A stretch of DNA of 59,978 nt from Candidatus Bruticola papionis (GCA_002407045.1 DHKB01000013.1:226-60203); one strand, 5' to 3'; positions 17,294 through 27,224 are shown, counted from the first letter of the stretch. Notes: a model not told the origin generated them from the letters alone. Numbers and translations are program-made.

Positions 17294-18171
17294 AGATCAG
17301 CGTGGTTATTCCTACCTACAACCGAGTTGATAAGCTTCAAGAAGTGCTGCCCACTTTGCTCAACCAAACCATGCATCCAGATGATTATGAAATTTTGCTC
17401 TGTGATGCCGGTAGCACTGACGGCACCGCCGAGTATGTGCAAAGCTTAAATGCACCCAATTTGCGCCTTTTAGTGGGCCCCAATACAGGGCGCAGCGGTG
17501 CTCGCAATCGTGGTATAGATAATGCTCAAGGTGAGATAGTGCTCTTTACCGACGCTGACATTCTGGCCGATCCCAACCTTTTAGCTATACACGCCCGCTA
17601 TCACGAGCAATATCCTGGCCAGGCGGTAGTAGGCAACGAAGTTCAGGTAAAAACTTTAGAAGAATATAAGCTCTTTTCTCAGGATCCAGCAGCTCACTCA
17701 CGCCATAAGCCCACTCGCAAGCTTTTACCTTGGCACTATTTCTTAACTGGCAATGCTTCAGTACCACGCGACATTTTAATTCAAGTGGGCAAATTCGATT
17801 TAGCTTTTCAAGGATACGGCCATGAAGATTTGGAGCTTGGTTATCGTTTACTAAAAGCTGGCTATAAAATTTATTACGCTCCTCAAGCCATCAACTATCA
17901 CTGGCATCCTGTAGGCTTTGAAGAACAAAAAGGACGTATGCGTTTAGCTGGCCATTCTACCGTGCGCTTCTATCGCAAGTATCACGATATACGCATATGC
18001 TTGCAAATGGGCATGAACCCACTTTCCATGTTGGCCCAGTCTTTCTTGACAAAGTACAAATTTATTCTCAATTGGCTAGATTCTCTTGCTCCTAAAGTAA
18101 AGTTGGCTCGAGAGATAGTCTATCAATATTATTACGTAACTGGTATTAAAGAAGCTATGGGACAACAATAG
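17284..18171 (+). CDS. GT2-family glycosyltransferase
   Basis: The 295-residue protein has a GT-A fold. It starts VKISVVIPTYNRVDKLQ, has the metal-binding DxD variant TDADIL near residue 84-89, and the GHEDLELGYRLLKAGYKI acceptor/catalytic block near 183-200 (ED motif). It overlaps the upstream GT9 gene by 10 bases and is followed 16 bases later by another GT9 gene. Its place between two heptosyltransferase-like genes points to LPS core or O-chain extension. The sugar is not predictable. Confidence 0.92.
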   Translation: MSVKISVVIPTYNRVDKLQEVLPTLLNQTMHPDDYEILLCDAGSTDGTAEYVQSLNAPNLRLLVGPNTGRSGARNRGIDNAQGEIVLFTDADILADPNLLAIHARYHEQYPGQAVVGNEVQVKTLEEYKLFSQDPAAHSRHKPTRKLLPWHYFLTGNASVPRDILIQVGKFDLAFQGYGHEDLELGYRLLKAGYKIYYAPQAINYHWHPVGFEEQKGRMRLAGHSTVRFYRKYHDIRICLQMGMNPLSMLAQSFLTKYKFILNWLDSLAPKVKLAREIVYQYYYVTGIKEAMGQQ

Positions 18172-18187
18172 AAAGCAGCAAGATATT

Positions 18188-19273
18188 ATGAATGCTATTC
18201 CTTGGTCGGAAATAAAAAAAATAATCGTCATTAGGACGGATCATATAGGCGATTTGATTCTCTCTACACCTTTTCTCAAAGCTTTGCGCTTGGGTGCTCC
18301 GCAAGCTGAAATTACTATGGTCTTGCCAGCTTACACAGCGTCTGTACTAGAAAATGTGAACTTTGTAGATAAAATTATTTCCTACCAAGGCAAGCCTACT
18401 CGCGACTTGGAAGAGCAATTGCGCCAAATGCACGCCGATCTTACCGTGTGTTTGGCTCCACGCACTTGTGCCTATAAACTGGCCTACGCCACCAGAGCTA
18501 CCTACAGAGTTGGCTACTTTTATCCTAGTCGCCCGCTGACAGCTATTATGTGCAAAGCCATATATTTAACTCACAGCATGAGCGTAAATTTAAATAAAGA
18601 GCTAGCCTTGGGCCACCCTATTCCCCACGAAGTACAGCAATTGGGTGAGTTGGCCAAAAATATGGGCTTAGCCTACGAAGACGATACTCTCTCGCTGCAA
18701 CTAAGCCCAGAAGAAGAAGCCGCCTCTCACCAAATGAATCAAAATTGGAAACGGCCTATAGTATTATTACAATTACACAACAACTGGCTTAGCTGTGGCT
18801 GGACTGTCAACAATTTGGTGCGCTTAGCTAGCGGCTTAATTATGACTTCTCGCGGCGGCGATTTAGTTATTTCTTATGGCCCGGCCGAGCACAAATTAGC
18901 TGCCGATTTAAAAAAGGCCCTAGCTCTAACAGCCCCTAAAGAAAAAATGACCGTCGATAATATCACCTTTATGGGCGATCTTAGCTTCCGCCGCTGGGCT
19001 TGCCTTTTCAATAGTGTGGATTTCGTGGTTACGCCAGATACTGGAGCCGTTCACTTAGCCGCCGCCTTAAAAAAGCCAGTCGTAGCCATATACGAGCCCA
19101 AAACTGCCGTGCTCAATACCCAACAGTGGGCTCCTTGGCAAGTGGCTCACCGCTCCATTGTCAAAGAAGATCCAGCCAAGTCGTTAGAAAAAATTTTTAA
19201 TGGCTTAGATGAGCTAATGACTGATAGCATGGCTTGGGCTGTATCTGAAGCTGTCGAAGAACGCCCAATTTAG
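18188..19273 (+). CDS. GT9 heptosyltransferase-like protein
   Basis: The 361-residue protein opens with IIVIRTDHIGDLILSTPFL, the standard GT9 start, and has DFVVTPDTGAVHLAAAL near residue 280, the DTGxxH donor-binding motif. It is more canonical than the GT9 gene two positions upstream, and the two are clearly different in sequence, so they probably act at successive positions of the core. It is the last gene of the three-gene unit. Confidence 0.92.
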   Translation: MNAIPWSEIKKIIVIRTDHIGDLILSTPFLKALRLGAPQAEITMVLPAYTASVLENVNFVDKIISYQGKPTRDLEEQLRQMHADLTVCLAPRTCAYKLAYATRATYRVGYFYPSRPLTAIMCKAIYLTHSMSVNLNKELALGHPIPHEVQQLGELAKNMGLAYEDDTLSLQLSPEEEAASHQMNQNWKRPIVLLQLHNNWLSCGWTVNNLVRLASGLIMTSRGGDLVISYGPAEHKLAADLKKALALTAPKEKMTVDNITFMGDLSFRRWACLFNSVDFVVTPDTGAVHLAAALKKPVVAIYEPKTAVLNTQQWAPWQVAHRSIVKEDPAKSLEKIFNGLDELMTDSMAWAVSEAVEERPI

Positions 19274-19497
19274 CTCCATTGTTTAGCTTTGCTCAAAGTT
19301 GTTACGGTGGCTTTTCAGCTCCAGCGTCTGGGCAAAAAACGCAGGAGAAGCAGTTTAAGCTTAGAACTTTCGGCAGAGTCAAAGCTTCAGCTGCTCCTTT
19401 TAGAGCGACCGCAAGCTATTTTTAATATAAAAAGTTTTTGAAGTTTCATCGCTGTCGCTTTTTCTATAACATTACAGCACAGCTAGAGGAGAATAAT

Positions 19498-21288
19498 ATG
19501 TCCGAATTCAGCCCTGAACCTTTAAATGGTCTGAAACGCACCCACTACTGCGGCGCCCTGCGCTTGGCAGACGCAGGTCAAAAAGTCGTACTTATGGGCT
19601 GGGTTGACAGACGCCGAGATTTAGGCGGCCTGATCTTTGTTGATTTGCGCGACCGCAGCGGCATGACCCAGTGCGTTTTCAACCAGTCTGCCACTCCCGA
19701 AGTTTTTGAAAAAGCTGGCAACTTACGCAACGAATTTGTTATTGCCGTAGTAGGTACAGTAGCTCCTCGCGCCGTTCCCTCCACCAACGAAACTTTGCCC
19801 ACCAAAGATATCGAAGTTAATGTGGAAGAGTTGCACATTCTCAACCCATGCAAAACCTTGCCTATCCACATTTCCGACGACCAGGTTCCCGATGAAGGCT
19901 TGCGTATGCAATATCGTTACCTCGATTTGCGTAAGCCCCGCATGGTACGCAACTTAGCTATGCGCCATCGCGTTACCAAAGCTGTCCGCGATTATTTTGA
20001 TAATCACGGCTTCTACGAAATCGAAACTCCCATTTTGATGGCTTCTACCCCTGAAGGCGCCCGCGACTACTTGGTGCCCAGCCGCGTAAATCCCGGCAAA
20101 TTCTATGCTTTGCCTCAGTCCCCTCAGCTTTATAAGCAAATGCTCATGGTCAGCGGTTTAGATCGCTATTTCCAAATTGCCCGCTGCTTCCGTGACGAAG
20201 ACTTACGCGCCGATAGACAGCCTGAGTTTACCCAAATCGACATGGAGATGTCCTTCGTCGAACGTGACGACGTGCTCAATATGATTGAAGGCCTCGTCCA
20301 GCACTTATTTGTCAAGACACTCAATATTCCCATTCCCGAGCACCTTCCCCGCATGCCTTACGCCGAAGCTATCGAAAAATACGGCTCCGATAAGCCCGAT
20401 TTGCGCGTCGATATGGCTATTCAGAATTTAACTGACGTTGTAGGTAAGACAGGCTTTGGCGCTTTGGATCAGGCTATCGACGCCGGTCAAGCCATTAAAG
20501 GTTTTGTAGTAAAAGGCCAAGGCAAAGCTACCCGCAAAGAGCAAGACTTATTTAAGAGTTTTGCTATGGCGGCTAAGTTGCCTGGTCTCTTCTTTATCGG
20601 CCACACTGAAGATGGCGTAAAATCTAGCTTGCTCAAGTTCTTGGGCGAAGAAAAAGCTATGCAAATTTGCCAAGCCAGCGGCACCGAAGTGGGCGACCTT
20701 TTAGTTATGGCTGCAGGCCCTAGCAAAGAGCTCAGCTTAGCTTTAGGTAAAGTGCGCTTAGATATAGCCAATCACTTGAATTTACTTGATCCTAAAGAGT
20801 TCAAGTTCCTCTGGATTGTCGACTTCCCCATGTTCTCTTGGAACGAGGAAGAAAATCGCCTCGAAGCTGAGCACCATCCTTTCACCAGTCCTTTGCCCTG
20901 CGATATGGGCAAGCTCGAAACTAAGCCTTTAGAAGTACGCGCCGCCGCTTACGACTTAGTGCTTAATGGTTGCGAATTGGCTTCCGGATCTGTACGTATT
21001 CACCAACGCCATTTGCAAGAGCGCATCTTGAAATGCATTGGTCTCTCTATGGAAGAAGCTGAAGAAAAGTTTGGTTTCTTGCTTAACGCTTTCGGCTACG
21101 GTGCTCCGCCTCACGCCGGCATTGCTTTAGGTCTCGACCGCTTGACCGCTCTTATTGTAGGTGAAACTTCTATTCGTGAAGTTATTGCCTTCCCGAAGAA
21201 CACCAACGGCGTCGATTTAATGACCGGCGCTCCTGTGGTAGTTACCGATGAGCAAATGAAACTTGTCCACTTAAAATACGATCTGTAG
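19498..21288 (+). CDS. aspS: Aspartyl-tRNA synthetase
   Basis: From ATG 19498 (GAGGAGA 6-7 bases upstream) this is 596 residues, the normal length of bacterial-type AspRS. An OB-fold anticodon domain covers about residues 1-115. Class II motif 2 is FRDEDLRADRQPEFTQID and motif 3 is GIALGLDRLTAL near the end. The bacterial GAD insertion lies between them (about 295-410). An upstream TTG at 19438 is in frame but lacks a ribosome site. The 224-bp leader shows no T-box sequence. I cannot tell whether it is the discriminating form. Confidence 0.97.
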   Translation: MSEFSPEPLNGLKRTHYCGALRLADAGQKVVLMGWVDRRRDLGGLIFVDLRDRSGMTQCVFNQSATPEVFEKAGNLRNEFVIAVVGTVAPRAVPSTNETLPTKDIEVNVEELHILNPCKTLPIHISDDQVPDEGLRMQYRYLDLRKPRMVRNLAMRHRVTKAVRDYFDNHGFYEIETPILMASTPEGARDYLVPSRVNPGKFYALPQSPQLYKQMLMVSGLDRYFQIARCFRDEDLRADRQPEFTQIDMEMSFVERDDVLNMIEGLVQHLFVKTLNIPIPEHLPRMPYAEAIEKYGSDKPDLRVDMAIQNLTDVVGKTGFGALDQAIDAGQAIKGFVVKGQGKATRKEQDLFKSFAMAAKLPGLFFIGHTEDGVKSSLLKFLGEEKAMQICQASGTEVGDLLVMAAGPSKELSLALGKVRLDIANHLNLLDPKEFKFLWIVDFPMFSWNEEENRLEAEHHPFTSPLPCDMGKLETKPLEVRAAAYDLVLNGCELASGSVRIHQRHLQERILKCIGLSMEEAEEKFGFLLNAFGYGAPPHAGIALGLDRLTALIVGETSIREVIAFPKNTNGVDLMTGAPVVVTDEQMKLVHLKYDL

Positions 21289-21310
21289 CTTTTAGCTGCC
21301 GGTTATAAAA

Positions 21311-21372
21311 AAAGCGCCTTTTTGATAAAATTCCATCTTTGCGCGGCATTTTAGTCGGAAAGGCGCTTTCTA
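21311..21372 (+). terminator. Terminator of aspS
   Basis: AAAGCGCCTT (21311-21320) pairs exactly with AAGGCGCTTT (21360-21369) around a long 39-base loop, followed by a short T-rich run. The loop is longer than usual. Confidence 0.6.
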
Positions 21373-21433
21373 TTTGGCCAAGAAATTTAGAGCGAACTTT
21401 TTTTATAATGACCATCAAAAGGATGATAAAAGT

Positions 21434-22786
21434 ATGCAGCTTATTATAAAAAACGGACTTTTAGTCGCCAACGGTCAGGTATTTCATGGCGATTTAGCTG
21501 CCAATAACGGCAAGATCTGCGCTTTAGGGCAAGACTTAAGCTTTTTGGCTGATAAAGATACCTTAATTATCGATGCCCAAGATCAGCTAGTTACTCCAGG
21601 TGGAGTTGATGTGCATGCCCATATGAGTTACTTTGTGGGCGGTTGCTGGACTAGCGATAATTTTGCTTCCGGTACTAAAGCTGCTCTTTTTGGCGGCACC
21701 ACTACCACTATGGACTTTGTGGAAACTAAAGCTGAAGAGAGTATGCTTGCAGCCCTAAAGCGTCGCCGAGAAGAAGCTCAAGCCCAAGCTTGCACCGACT
21801 TTAGTTTGCACATGTCTATTTTACCTCATGACATGGAACGCTTAGATGAAATTGGCGCAGTAATTGCACAAGGCTGCCCAACTTTTAAGCACTACACAGC
21901 TTACGCTTTTACACTAGATGATGGTCAGCTCTATCGATCTTTTAAAGAAATAGCCAAGCATGGCGGCTTGCCTTTAGTGCATGCCGAAAACTGGCCTTTT
22001 ATTCAAGAATTGATCCGCCGTTGTGCTTCAGAAGGCAAACTGGAACCACAGAATCATCCTCTGTGTCGTCCAGCTTGGGCTGAGGGAGAAGCTGTGCGCC
22101 GCGTTTTGGATATTGCTTACGCAAGCGGTGCGGAAACTTTCTTGTTCCACCAAAGTTGCGCCGAAGATTTGCCCCAAATAGAGCGAGCTCGCCAGCGCGG
22201 CCAAATTGTCTATGCTGAAACTTGTCCTCATTACACTTGCTTAGATAGCTCTATTTTTACTAAGATGGGACCGCTGCCCATTTGTTCTCCGCCCATTAGA
22301 GAAAAGGGCCAACAAGAACCTTTGGCGGCCGCTCTGGTTAGTGGCGTTTTAGACTCTGTTTCCAGCGATCATTGTCCCTTTACACGAGCCGAAAAGAACC
22401 GCCCCGACGCTTTCTTTAAAGTGCCCGGTGGACTCAGTTCAGTAGAAACTCGCTTCATGCTTACTAAAGATTTGCCCAATATGAGCTTAAATCGCTGGGT
22501 GGAAGTTTGCTGCACTAATCCAGCTCGCATTGTCGGCTTAAAGAATAAAGGCGCTTTGCAAATAGGTTTTGATGCCGATATAGTCATTTGGAGCCAAGAA
22601 CCCTACACTATTACTAGCGATACCTTGCACGAAAAAGCCGACTGGTCTCCTTACGAAGGCCGCCAAGTTTCTGCCAAACCGGAAACTGTTATAGTACGCG
22701 GACAAGTCCTTATCAAAAATGGACAATTCCTTGGCAAGCCAGGTTGCGGCCAATATCAAAAGCGAGCAGTACATAGAAACATATAA
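21434..22786 (+). CDS. Dihydropyrimidinase/hydantoinase-family amidohydrolase
   Basis: From ATG 21434 this is 450 residues, the family's usual length. Binuclear-metal residues are visible: HAH in GVDVHAHM (about residue 59), the carboxylated-lysine motif TFKHYTAY (near 152), then VHAEN, ETCPHY and the catalytic Asp in SSDHCPF. These enzymes open cyclic amides such as dihydropyrimidines or hydantoins. No other pyrimidine degradation gene is nearby, so the substrate stays open. A TTG at 21374 is in frame but falls directly after the aspS terminator and lacks an SD. Confidence 0.9.
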   Translation: MQLIIKNGLLVANGQVFHGDLAANNGKICALGQDLSFLADKDTLIIDAQDQLVTPGGVDVHAHMSYFVGGCWTSDNFASGTKAALFGGTTTTMDFVETKAEESMLAALKRRREEAQAQACTDFSLHMSILPHDMERLDEIGAVIAQGCPTFKHYTAYAFTLDDGQLYRSFKEIAKHGGLPLVHAENWPFIQELIRRCASEGKLEPQNHPLCRPAWAEGEAVRRVLDIAYASGAETFLFHQSCAEDLPQIERARQRGQIVYAETCPHYTCLDSSIFTKMGPLPICSPPIREKGQQEPLAAALVSGVLDSVSSDHCPFTRAEKNRPDAFFKVPGGLSSVETRFMLTKDLPNMSLNRWVEVCCTNPARIVGLKNKGALQIGFDADIVIWSQEPYTITSDTLHEKADWSPYEGRQVSAKPETVIVRGQVLIKNGQFLGKPGCGQYQKRAVHRNI

Positions 22787-22896
22787 AGCCAAATATTTAG
22801 TTACAGATAATATCTAGTCTACCATTAGCTATAAAGCTGTAGCATCAAAAAAAATAGGTGCTACAACTTTGTAGCGATGGTTTATTTTTTAATTTT

Positions 22897-24324
22897 ATGC
22901 CTTTACATCATCCTCAACATCCTCACCATCACGAAGAACCCCCTCAATCAACTACTAACACTGAACTTTTTGAGCGTATGCCTGTAGCTCAAGCAGTGGC
23001 CAATTTGTCTATTCCCACAATTTTAAGCCAGCTGATCACTATGATCTACAACGCTGCTGATACTTACTTTATTGGCCAATTAAATAACCACTATATGGTA
23101 GCGGCTCTGTCACTAACTTTTCCACTGTTTTATTCTTTAAATGCTATAGGCAACTTATTTGGCTTGGGTGGAGCTAGCGTTATTTCACGCCTATTGGGAG
23201 TTGGTAAAGAAGAAGAGGTAAAACATGTCAGCTCTTTTAGCTTTTATGCCATTATAGGCACAGCTTTTCTATATTCAATTCTCAGTTATCTGTTTCTTGA
23301 TAAAATATTGTATATACTAGGCGCTAGTAGCCATACTATTGAATATGCTCGCCAGTATATGTTTTATGTAGTAACTATTGGCGCTATTCCTACGGCAATA
23401 AATTTGGGCGTAGCCAACTTATTACGCAGTGACGGCCATACTAAGCAAGCTAGCTTCGGTCTAATGATGGGTGGCATCCTAAATATCATTCTCGATCCCA
23501 TTTTTATCTTTGTATTGAAGCTTAATGTTACTGGTGTAGCTATAGCTACCTTAATTTCCAGTTTAACGGCCGCAGCCTATTTTGTTTTCATAATGCTACG
23601 CCTCCGCCATCAAGGAAAAATGAGTATGTCTCTCAATCCTAAACACTTTCGCTGGAGTTGCTTTAAGCCAGTTACTTCTATTGGAGCAAGTTCAGCCTTG
23701 AACACCTTTTTAGCTGGCGTAGGCAACTTCTTAATCGTACGCTTGTCGGCTCAATATGGAGATGTACCTGTAGCTGCCTTTGGCATTGTCAAAAAGATAG
23801 ATATGTTGCCTATCAATATCAGTATGGGCATTTGTCAAGGCTATATGCCACTAGTGGGTTACAATTATGCTTCCAAAAACTACAAACGTATGTGGGCTAT
23901 AACTCGCTTTGCTTGGATTTGCAGTTTAATCTTTTCCGCCGCTTGCGTTTTGGGAGCTTGGCTCTTTTCCACCAGTATTATCACTCTCTTTATTGAACAT
24001 AAAGCTACTGTGGAATTAGGTGCTAAATTCTTGCGCATAGCCAGTTTAGGCGTCCCCTTAACGGTGGTCAATTTCTTAATTTCTTATGGCTTGCAAGCTA
24101 TGGGCTTGGGAAAACCTTCCTTTATATTGTCAGCCATTCGCTTGGGGCTGTTAAATATTTCCATAACTCTATTGCTTGATCATTACTTTGGTATGTTCGG
24201 TGTAATTAGCGGTCAACCGGTAACGGAAATATTCGCTTTTCTAATTTCAGGCAGCGTCTATTACGTTATTTTACGTCGTCTTATGGCTGAAATAACGACT
24301 GAGCCCACACGAGAGCTTTGCTAA
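22897..24324 (+). CDS. MATE-family multidrug/Na+ efflux transporter
   Basis: From ATG 22897 this is 475 residues with about twelve membrane segments. The MATE hallmarks are present: ANLSIPTILSQLITMIYNAADTYFIGQL at the start, and the internal second half with INISMGICQGYMPLVGYNYASKNYKRM. The N terminus is histidine/proline-rich (HHPQHPHHHEEPPQ), which is unusual and may be cytoplasmic metal binding or simply low complexity. ATG 22978 is an alternative start without that tail. It ends at a strong bidirectional terminator. Confidence 0.9.
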   Translation: MPLHHPQHPHHHEEPPQSTTNTELFERMPVAQAVANLSIPTILSQLITMIYNAADTYFIGQLNNHYMVAALSLTFPLFYSLNAIGNLFGLGGASVISRLLGVGKEEEVKHVSSFSFYAIIGTAFLYSILSYLFLDKILYILGASSHTIEYARQYMFYVVTIGAIPTAINLGVANLLRSDGHTKQASFGLMMGGILNIILDPIFIFVLKLNVTGVAIATLISSLTAAAYFVFIMLRLRHQGKMSMSLNPKHFRWSCFKPVTSIGASSALNTFLAGVGNFLIVRLSAQYGDVPVAAFGIVKKIDMLPINISMGICQGYMPLVGYNYASKNYKRMWAITRFAWICSLIFSAACVLGAWLFSTSIITLFIEHKATVELGAKFLRIASLGVPLTVVNFLISYGLQAMGLGKPSFILSAIRLGLLNISITLLLDHYFGMFGVISGQPVTEIFAFLISGSVYYVILRRLMAEITTEPTRELC

Positions 24325-24347
24325 ATCTAATTTGACCTACGCCTAAA

Positions 24348-24388
24348 AAAAGGTCGAGTTCTTTGCAAAAGAAAGAACTCGACCTTTT
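24348..24388. terminator. Bidirectional terminator between MATE gene and glgD
   Basis: A 17-bp perfect stem (24348-24364 with 24372-24388) has a 7-base loop and A/T runs on both sides. It can end the plus-strand pump gene and the minus-strand glg operon. Confidence 0.92.
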
Positions 24389-24443
24389 CCTTTTATCTGG
24401 CACCATCAACTAAAAAGTTAAACCGTACCTAAATTGCTAAAGC

Positions 24444-25706
24444 TTAACGCTCCGCTTCTCCTACACTAGCGCCGCTAGCAATTTCTCCAGTAACTTCCGG
24501 AGCGCGTTGCACGCCGTGAGCCGGATGGATAATCACTGAGCGACCAACTACCGTGCTGGGAGCTAAAGTACGACCCTTGCCTATTACGGTTAAGCCAGTA
24601 TTCAAAATGCCAGGCATTTCACCATTGGGCACAATATCTTCACCTACACCAACTTGGCTATCTTCACCAATTACACAATCACAATCGATTATGCAACGAT
24701 CGATAACGCTGCCAGCTTTTACATGAACATTGCGCATTAAAATGCTGTTTCTGACTACAGCTCCTTCTTCGATAATAACCCCAGAAGAAACTATGCTGTG
24801 ACTGACTTCGCCATCAACTTGGCAACCGTTGGATAAAATATTATCGGCTACTTTAGCCCTAGAGCCAACACGCACAGGAGCTTGATCCATAGAGCGAGTG
24901 TGAATAACCCAACCGGCATCATACAGATCCAAAGCCGGCTCTTCGGCCAAAAGGCTCATATTGGCTTCCCAATAAGATTGAATGTTGCCTACATCGGCCC
25001 AGTAACCGGGGAAGTAATAACTAAAGACACGATGATGATTGGCTATTACGTAAGGCAAGACATCGCGGCCAAAATCGTTAAAGTTGTGCTCAGTTAAGAT
25101 CTTGACCAAGAAGTCTTTGCGGAAGACGTAAATGCCCATATTAGCTAAGCAACTGCGCGAGCGCTTGGGCTTTTCTTCATAGCCATAAACGCGCTGATCG
25201 TTGCTAACCAAAAGCATACCATAGCGATGAGTATCAAAACTATTTACGTTGCGTACACAAATAGTTACGTCAGCATTATTGGCTATATGAGCATTGATCA
25301 AGGGACGATAATCCATAGAGTAAATATGGTCGCCAGACAAGATCAAGACATACTCTTCACTTTGCTCCACAACGAAGTCGAGGTTGCGGCGTACAGCGTC
25401 AGCAGTACCTTTTTGCCAATCACCATAAGCTCCACCGCGGTAAGGTTGCAATAAATGGACACCGCCTTGGTTAAGGTCTAAATCCCAGGGAGTACCGGTA
25501 CCGATATGAGTATTTAATGTTTGCGGACGGTACTGAGTTAAAACGGCCACATTGTAAATATCGGAATTGACGCAATTGGAAAGGGGGAAGTCAATCAGAC
25601 AGAACTTGCCGGCAAACTCTACAGCAGCGTCGGCGCGCACTTCGGTAAGCACGCTCAAACCGGAGCTGCCTCCTCCGGCCATAATCATTGCTAATGCGTT
25701 AGACAT
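24444..25706 (-). CDS. glgD: GlgD-like, probably non-catalytic ADP-glucose pyrophosphorylase subunit
   Basis: The 420-residue protein aligns along its length with the GlgC encoded just upstream: an N-terminal nucleotidyltransferase domain and a C-terminal left-handed beta-helix. Key substrate residues differ. GGEGSRL of GlgC reads GGGSSGL, and KRAKPAVPF reads VRADAAVEF, so the Arg and Lys that bind ATP/phosphate are lost. GTADA and EKPK are kept. This matches the pattern of GlgD-type regulatory partners in glycogen synthesis. It follows glgC by 30 bases. Confidence 0.85.
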   Translation of the reverse strand: MSNALAMIMAGGGSSGLSVLTEVRADAAVEFAGKFCLIDFPLSNCVNSDIYNVAVLTQYRPQTLNTHIGTGTPWDLDLNQGGVHLLQPYRGGAYGDWQKGTADAVRRNLDFVVEQSEEYVLILSGDHIYSMDYRPLINAHIANNADVTICVRNVNSFDTHRYGMLLVSNDQRVYGYEEKPKRSRSCLANMGIYVFRKDFLVKILTEHNFNDFGRDVLPYVIANHHRVFSYYFPGYWADVGNIQSYWEANMSLLAEEPALDLYDAGWVIHTRSMDQAPVRVGSRAKVADNILSNGCQVDGEVSHSIVSSGVIIEEGAVVRNSILMRNVHVKAGSVIDRCIIDCDCVIGEDSQVGVGEDIVPNGEMPGILNTGLTVIGKGRTLAPSTVVGRSVIIHPAHGVQRAPEVTGEIASGASVGEAER

Positions 25707-25736
25707 AATTTGCTCCTTTGTTTCGGTATAGAAGAG

Positions 25737-26987
25737 CTAGACGCTCTTACCGTCGCCCACAATTCCGTCTTCGGGGTAATCTTTTTCTTCGCGATTGATA
25801 CCAATCAAAACATTGCGGCCAATCTTGGCGCCTTCGGGAATAATGGAATCTTTGCCAACAACGGTTATACCGGCAAACAATTTATCGGGCATCTCTTCAT
25901 TGGCTACACTTTCGTCGCCAACACCGACTTGCGCTCCAGCTCCCACAACTACGCGTTTATCTAAAACTAACTTATCTAAGCGAGCGCCAGGGCCGACCCA
26001 AGTATCGTTCATAAGCACGGAATTTTGTACTACCGCACCGGGGCTGACATAAACACCTGGAGAAAGTACGCTATTAATGACGGTTCCCCTAATAACGCAA
26101 CCATTGGAAAGTAAGCTGCTCTCAACTTTGGCTTGCGGCCCAATCTTTACAGCCGGACGCTCTTCCGAAAGGGTCATAATGGGGAATTTGTTAGAATAAA
26201 GATCTAGTCCATGACCTTCTTTGAGAAGCTCTAAGTTGGTATTCCAATAGGAATCGATAGTGCCTACATCTACCCAGTAGCCTTCAAAGCGATAGCTGAA
26301 GACGCGATCGCCGCGCTCTACCATAGAAGGAATAATATCTTTACCAAAGTCTACTTTTACACCAGGATCTTCTTTAAGGCGCTCAGCCAAAACATCGGCG
26401 TTGAATACGTAAATGCCCATAGAAGCCAAATTGCCTTTATCGCGCTCTTTGGGCTTCTCGTAAAATTCAGTAATACGACCTTCTCCATCGACAACCATAA
26501 TACCAAAGCGGTGAGTTTCCTCGATAGGCACAGGCATTACAGCCACAGTAAGATCGGCATGATTGGCAATATGAGCCTCGATCATGGCATTATAATCCAT
26601 CTTGTAGATATGATCTCCGGACAGAATCAGTACCAAGTCGGCGTTATTGCTTTCAATAAAGCCTAAATTCTGATAGATAGCATCCGCTGTACCGGCGTAC
26701 CAGTGCTGGCCTCCACGCTCCTGATAAGGAGGCAAAATGCGTACTCCGCCTCGGTTGCGGTCTAAATTCCAAGGCTTGCCAATGCCGATATGATCGGAAA
26801 GGCTGTGAGGACGATACTGAGTAAGTACGCCTACAGTGTTAATGCCGCTGTTGACACAGTTGGACAAGGTGAAATCGATAATACGGAATTTTCCGGCAAA
26901 AGGAACGGCGGGCTTAGCTCTCTTCTCAGAGAGAACGGTGAGTCGTGAGCCCTCCCCACCGGCTAACAACATTGCTACAGTCTTCAT
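25737..26987 (-). CDS. glgC: Glucose-1-phosphate adenylyltransferase
   Basis: The 416-residue enzyme has all the expected motifs: LLAGGEGSRLTVL (about 7-19), KRAKPAVPFAGKFRIIDF, the catalytic Asp in YAGTADAIYQN, FYEKPKERDKG, and a C-terminal beta-helix with hexapeptide repeats. It makes ADP-glucose from glucose-1-phosphate and ATP, the committed step of bacterial glycogen synthesis, usually under allosteric control. It is first in a glgC-glgD unit. No glgA or glgB is in the window. Confidence 0.95.
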   Translation of the reverse strand: MKTVAMLLAGGEGSRLTVLSEKRAKPAVPFAGKFRIIDFTLSNCVNSGINTVGVLTQYRPHSLSDHIGIGKPWNLDRNRGGVRILPPYQERGGQHWYAGTADAIYQNLGFIESNNADLVLILSGDHIYKMDYNAMIEAHIANHADLTVAVMPVPIEETHRFGIMVVDGEGRITEFYEKPKERDKGNLASMGIYVFNADVLAERLKEDPGVKVDFGKDIIPSMVERGDRVFSYRFEGYWVDVGTIDSYWNTNLELLKEGHGLDLYSNKFPIMTLSEERPAVKIGPQAKVESSLLSNGCVIRGTVINSVLSPGVYVSPGAVVQNSVLMNDTWVGPGARLDKLVLDKRVVVGAGAQVGVGDESVANEEMPDKLFAGITVVGKDSIIPEGAKIGRNVLIGINREEKDYPEDGIVGDGKSV

Positions 26988-27136
26988 AACCGTATTATTT
27001 AATATTTAAAGCCTTTTACCCTACAGAAAAAAGCACTTTTTTGCACAAAATTTTTCTTAGACTATGGAGCAAATCATTTTATAACTACTACATATTAGAT
27101 TTATCTTGCACCACATGTATATATATTTATTAGTTT

Positions 27137-27152
27137 TGATATTTCATTATCA
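27137..27152. promoter_or_regulatory. Palindromic operator of the zinc operon
   Basis: TGATA and TATCA form an exact inverted repeat spaced by 6 bases (TGATATTTCATTATCA), ending one base before the -35 box. Its look is Fur/Zur-like (GATAAT-type hexamers on the minus strand). The MarR-family regulator at 31954 is another possible binder. Confidence 0.55.
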
Positions 27153-27181
27153 TTGACAATTAAAATATAAAGTTTTAGAAT
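27153..27181 (+). promoter_or_regulatory. Sigma-70-type promoter of the zinc operon
   Basis: A perfect TTGACA (27153-27158) and TAGAAT (27176-27181) are separated by exactly 17 bases, 43 bases before the first ATG. This is the cleanest promoter in the window. Confidence 0.8.
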
Positions 27182-27224
27182 TGCCGCTAGTTTCAATTAG
27201 TTTATAGACGACTGATTTTTATTA

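Noticed and set aside
19274..19497. T-box leader of aspS
   Set aside because: No T-box sequence or specifier stem was found, and no terminator/antiterminator pair.
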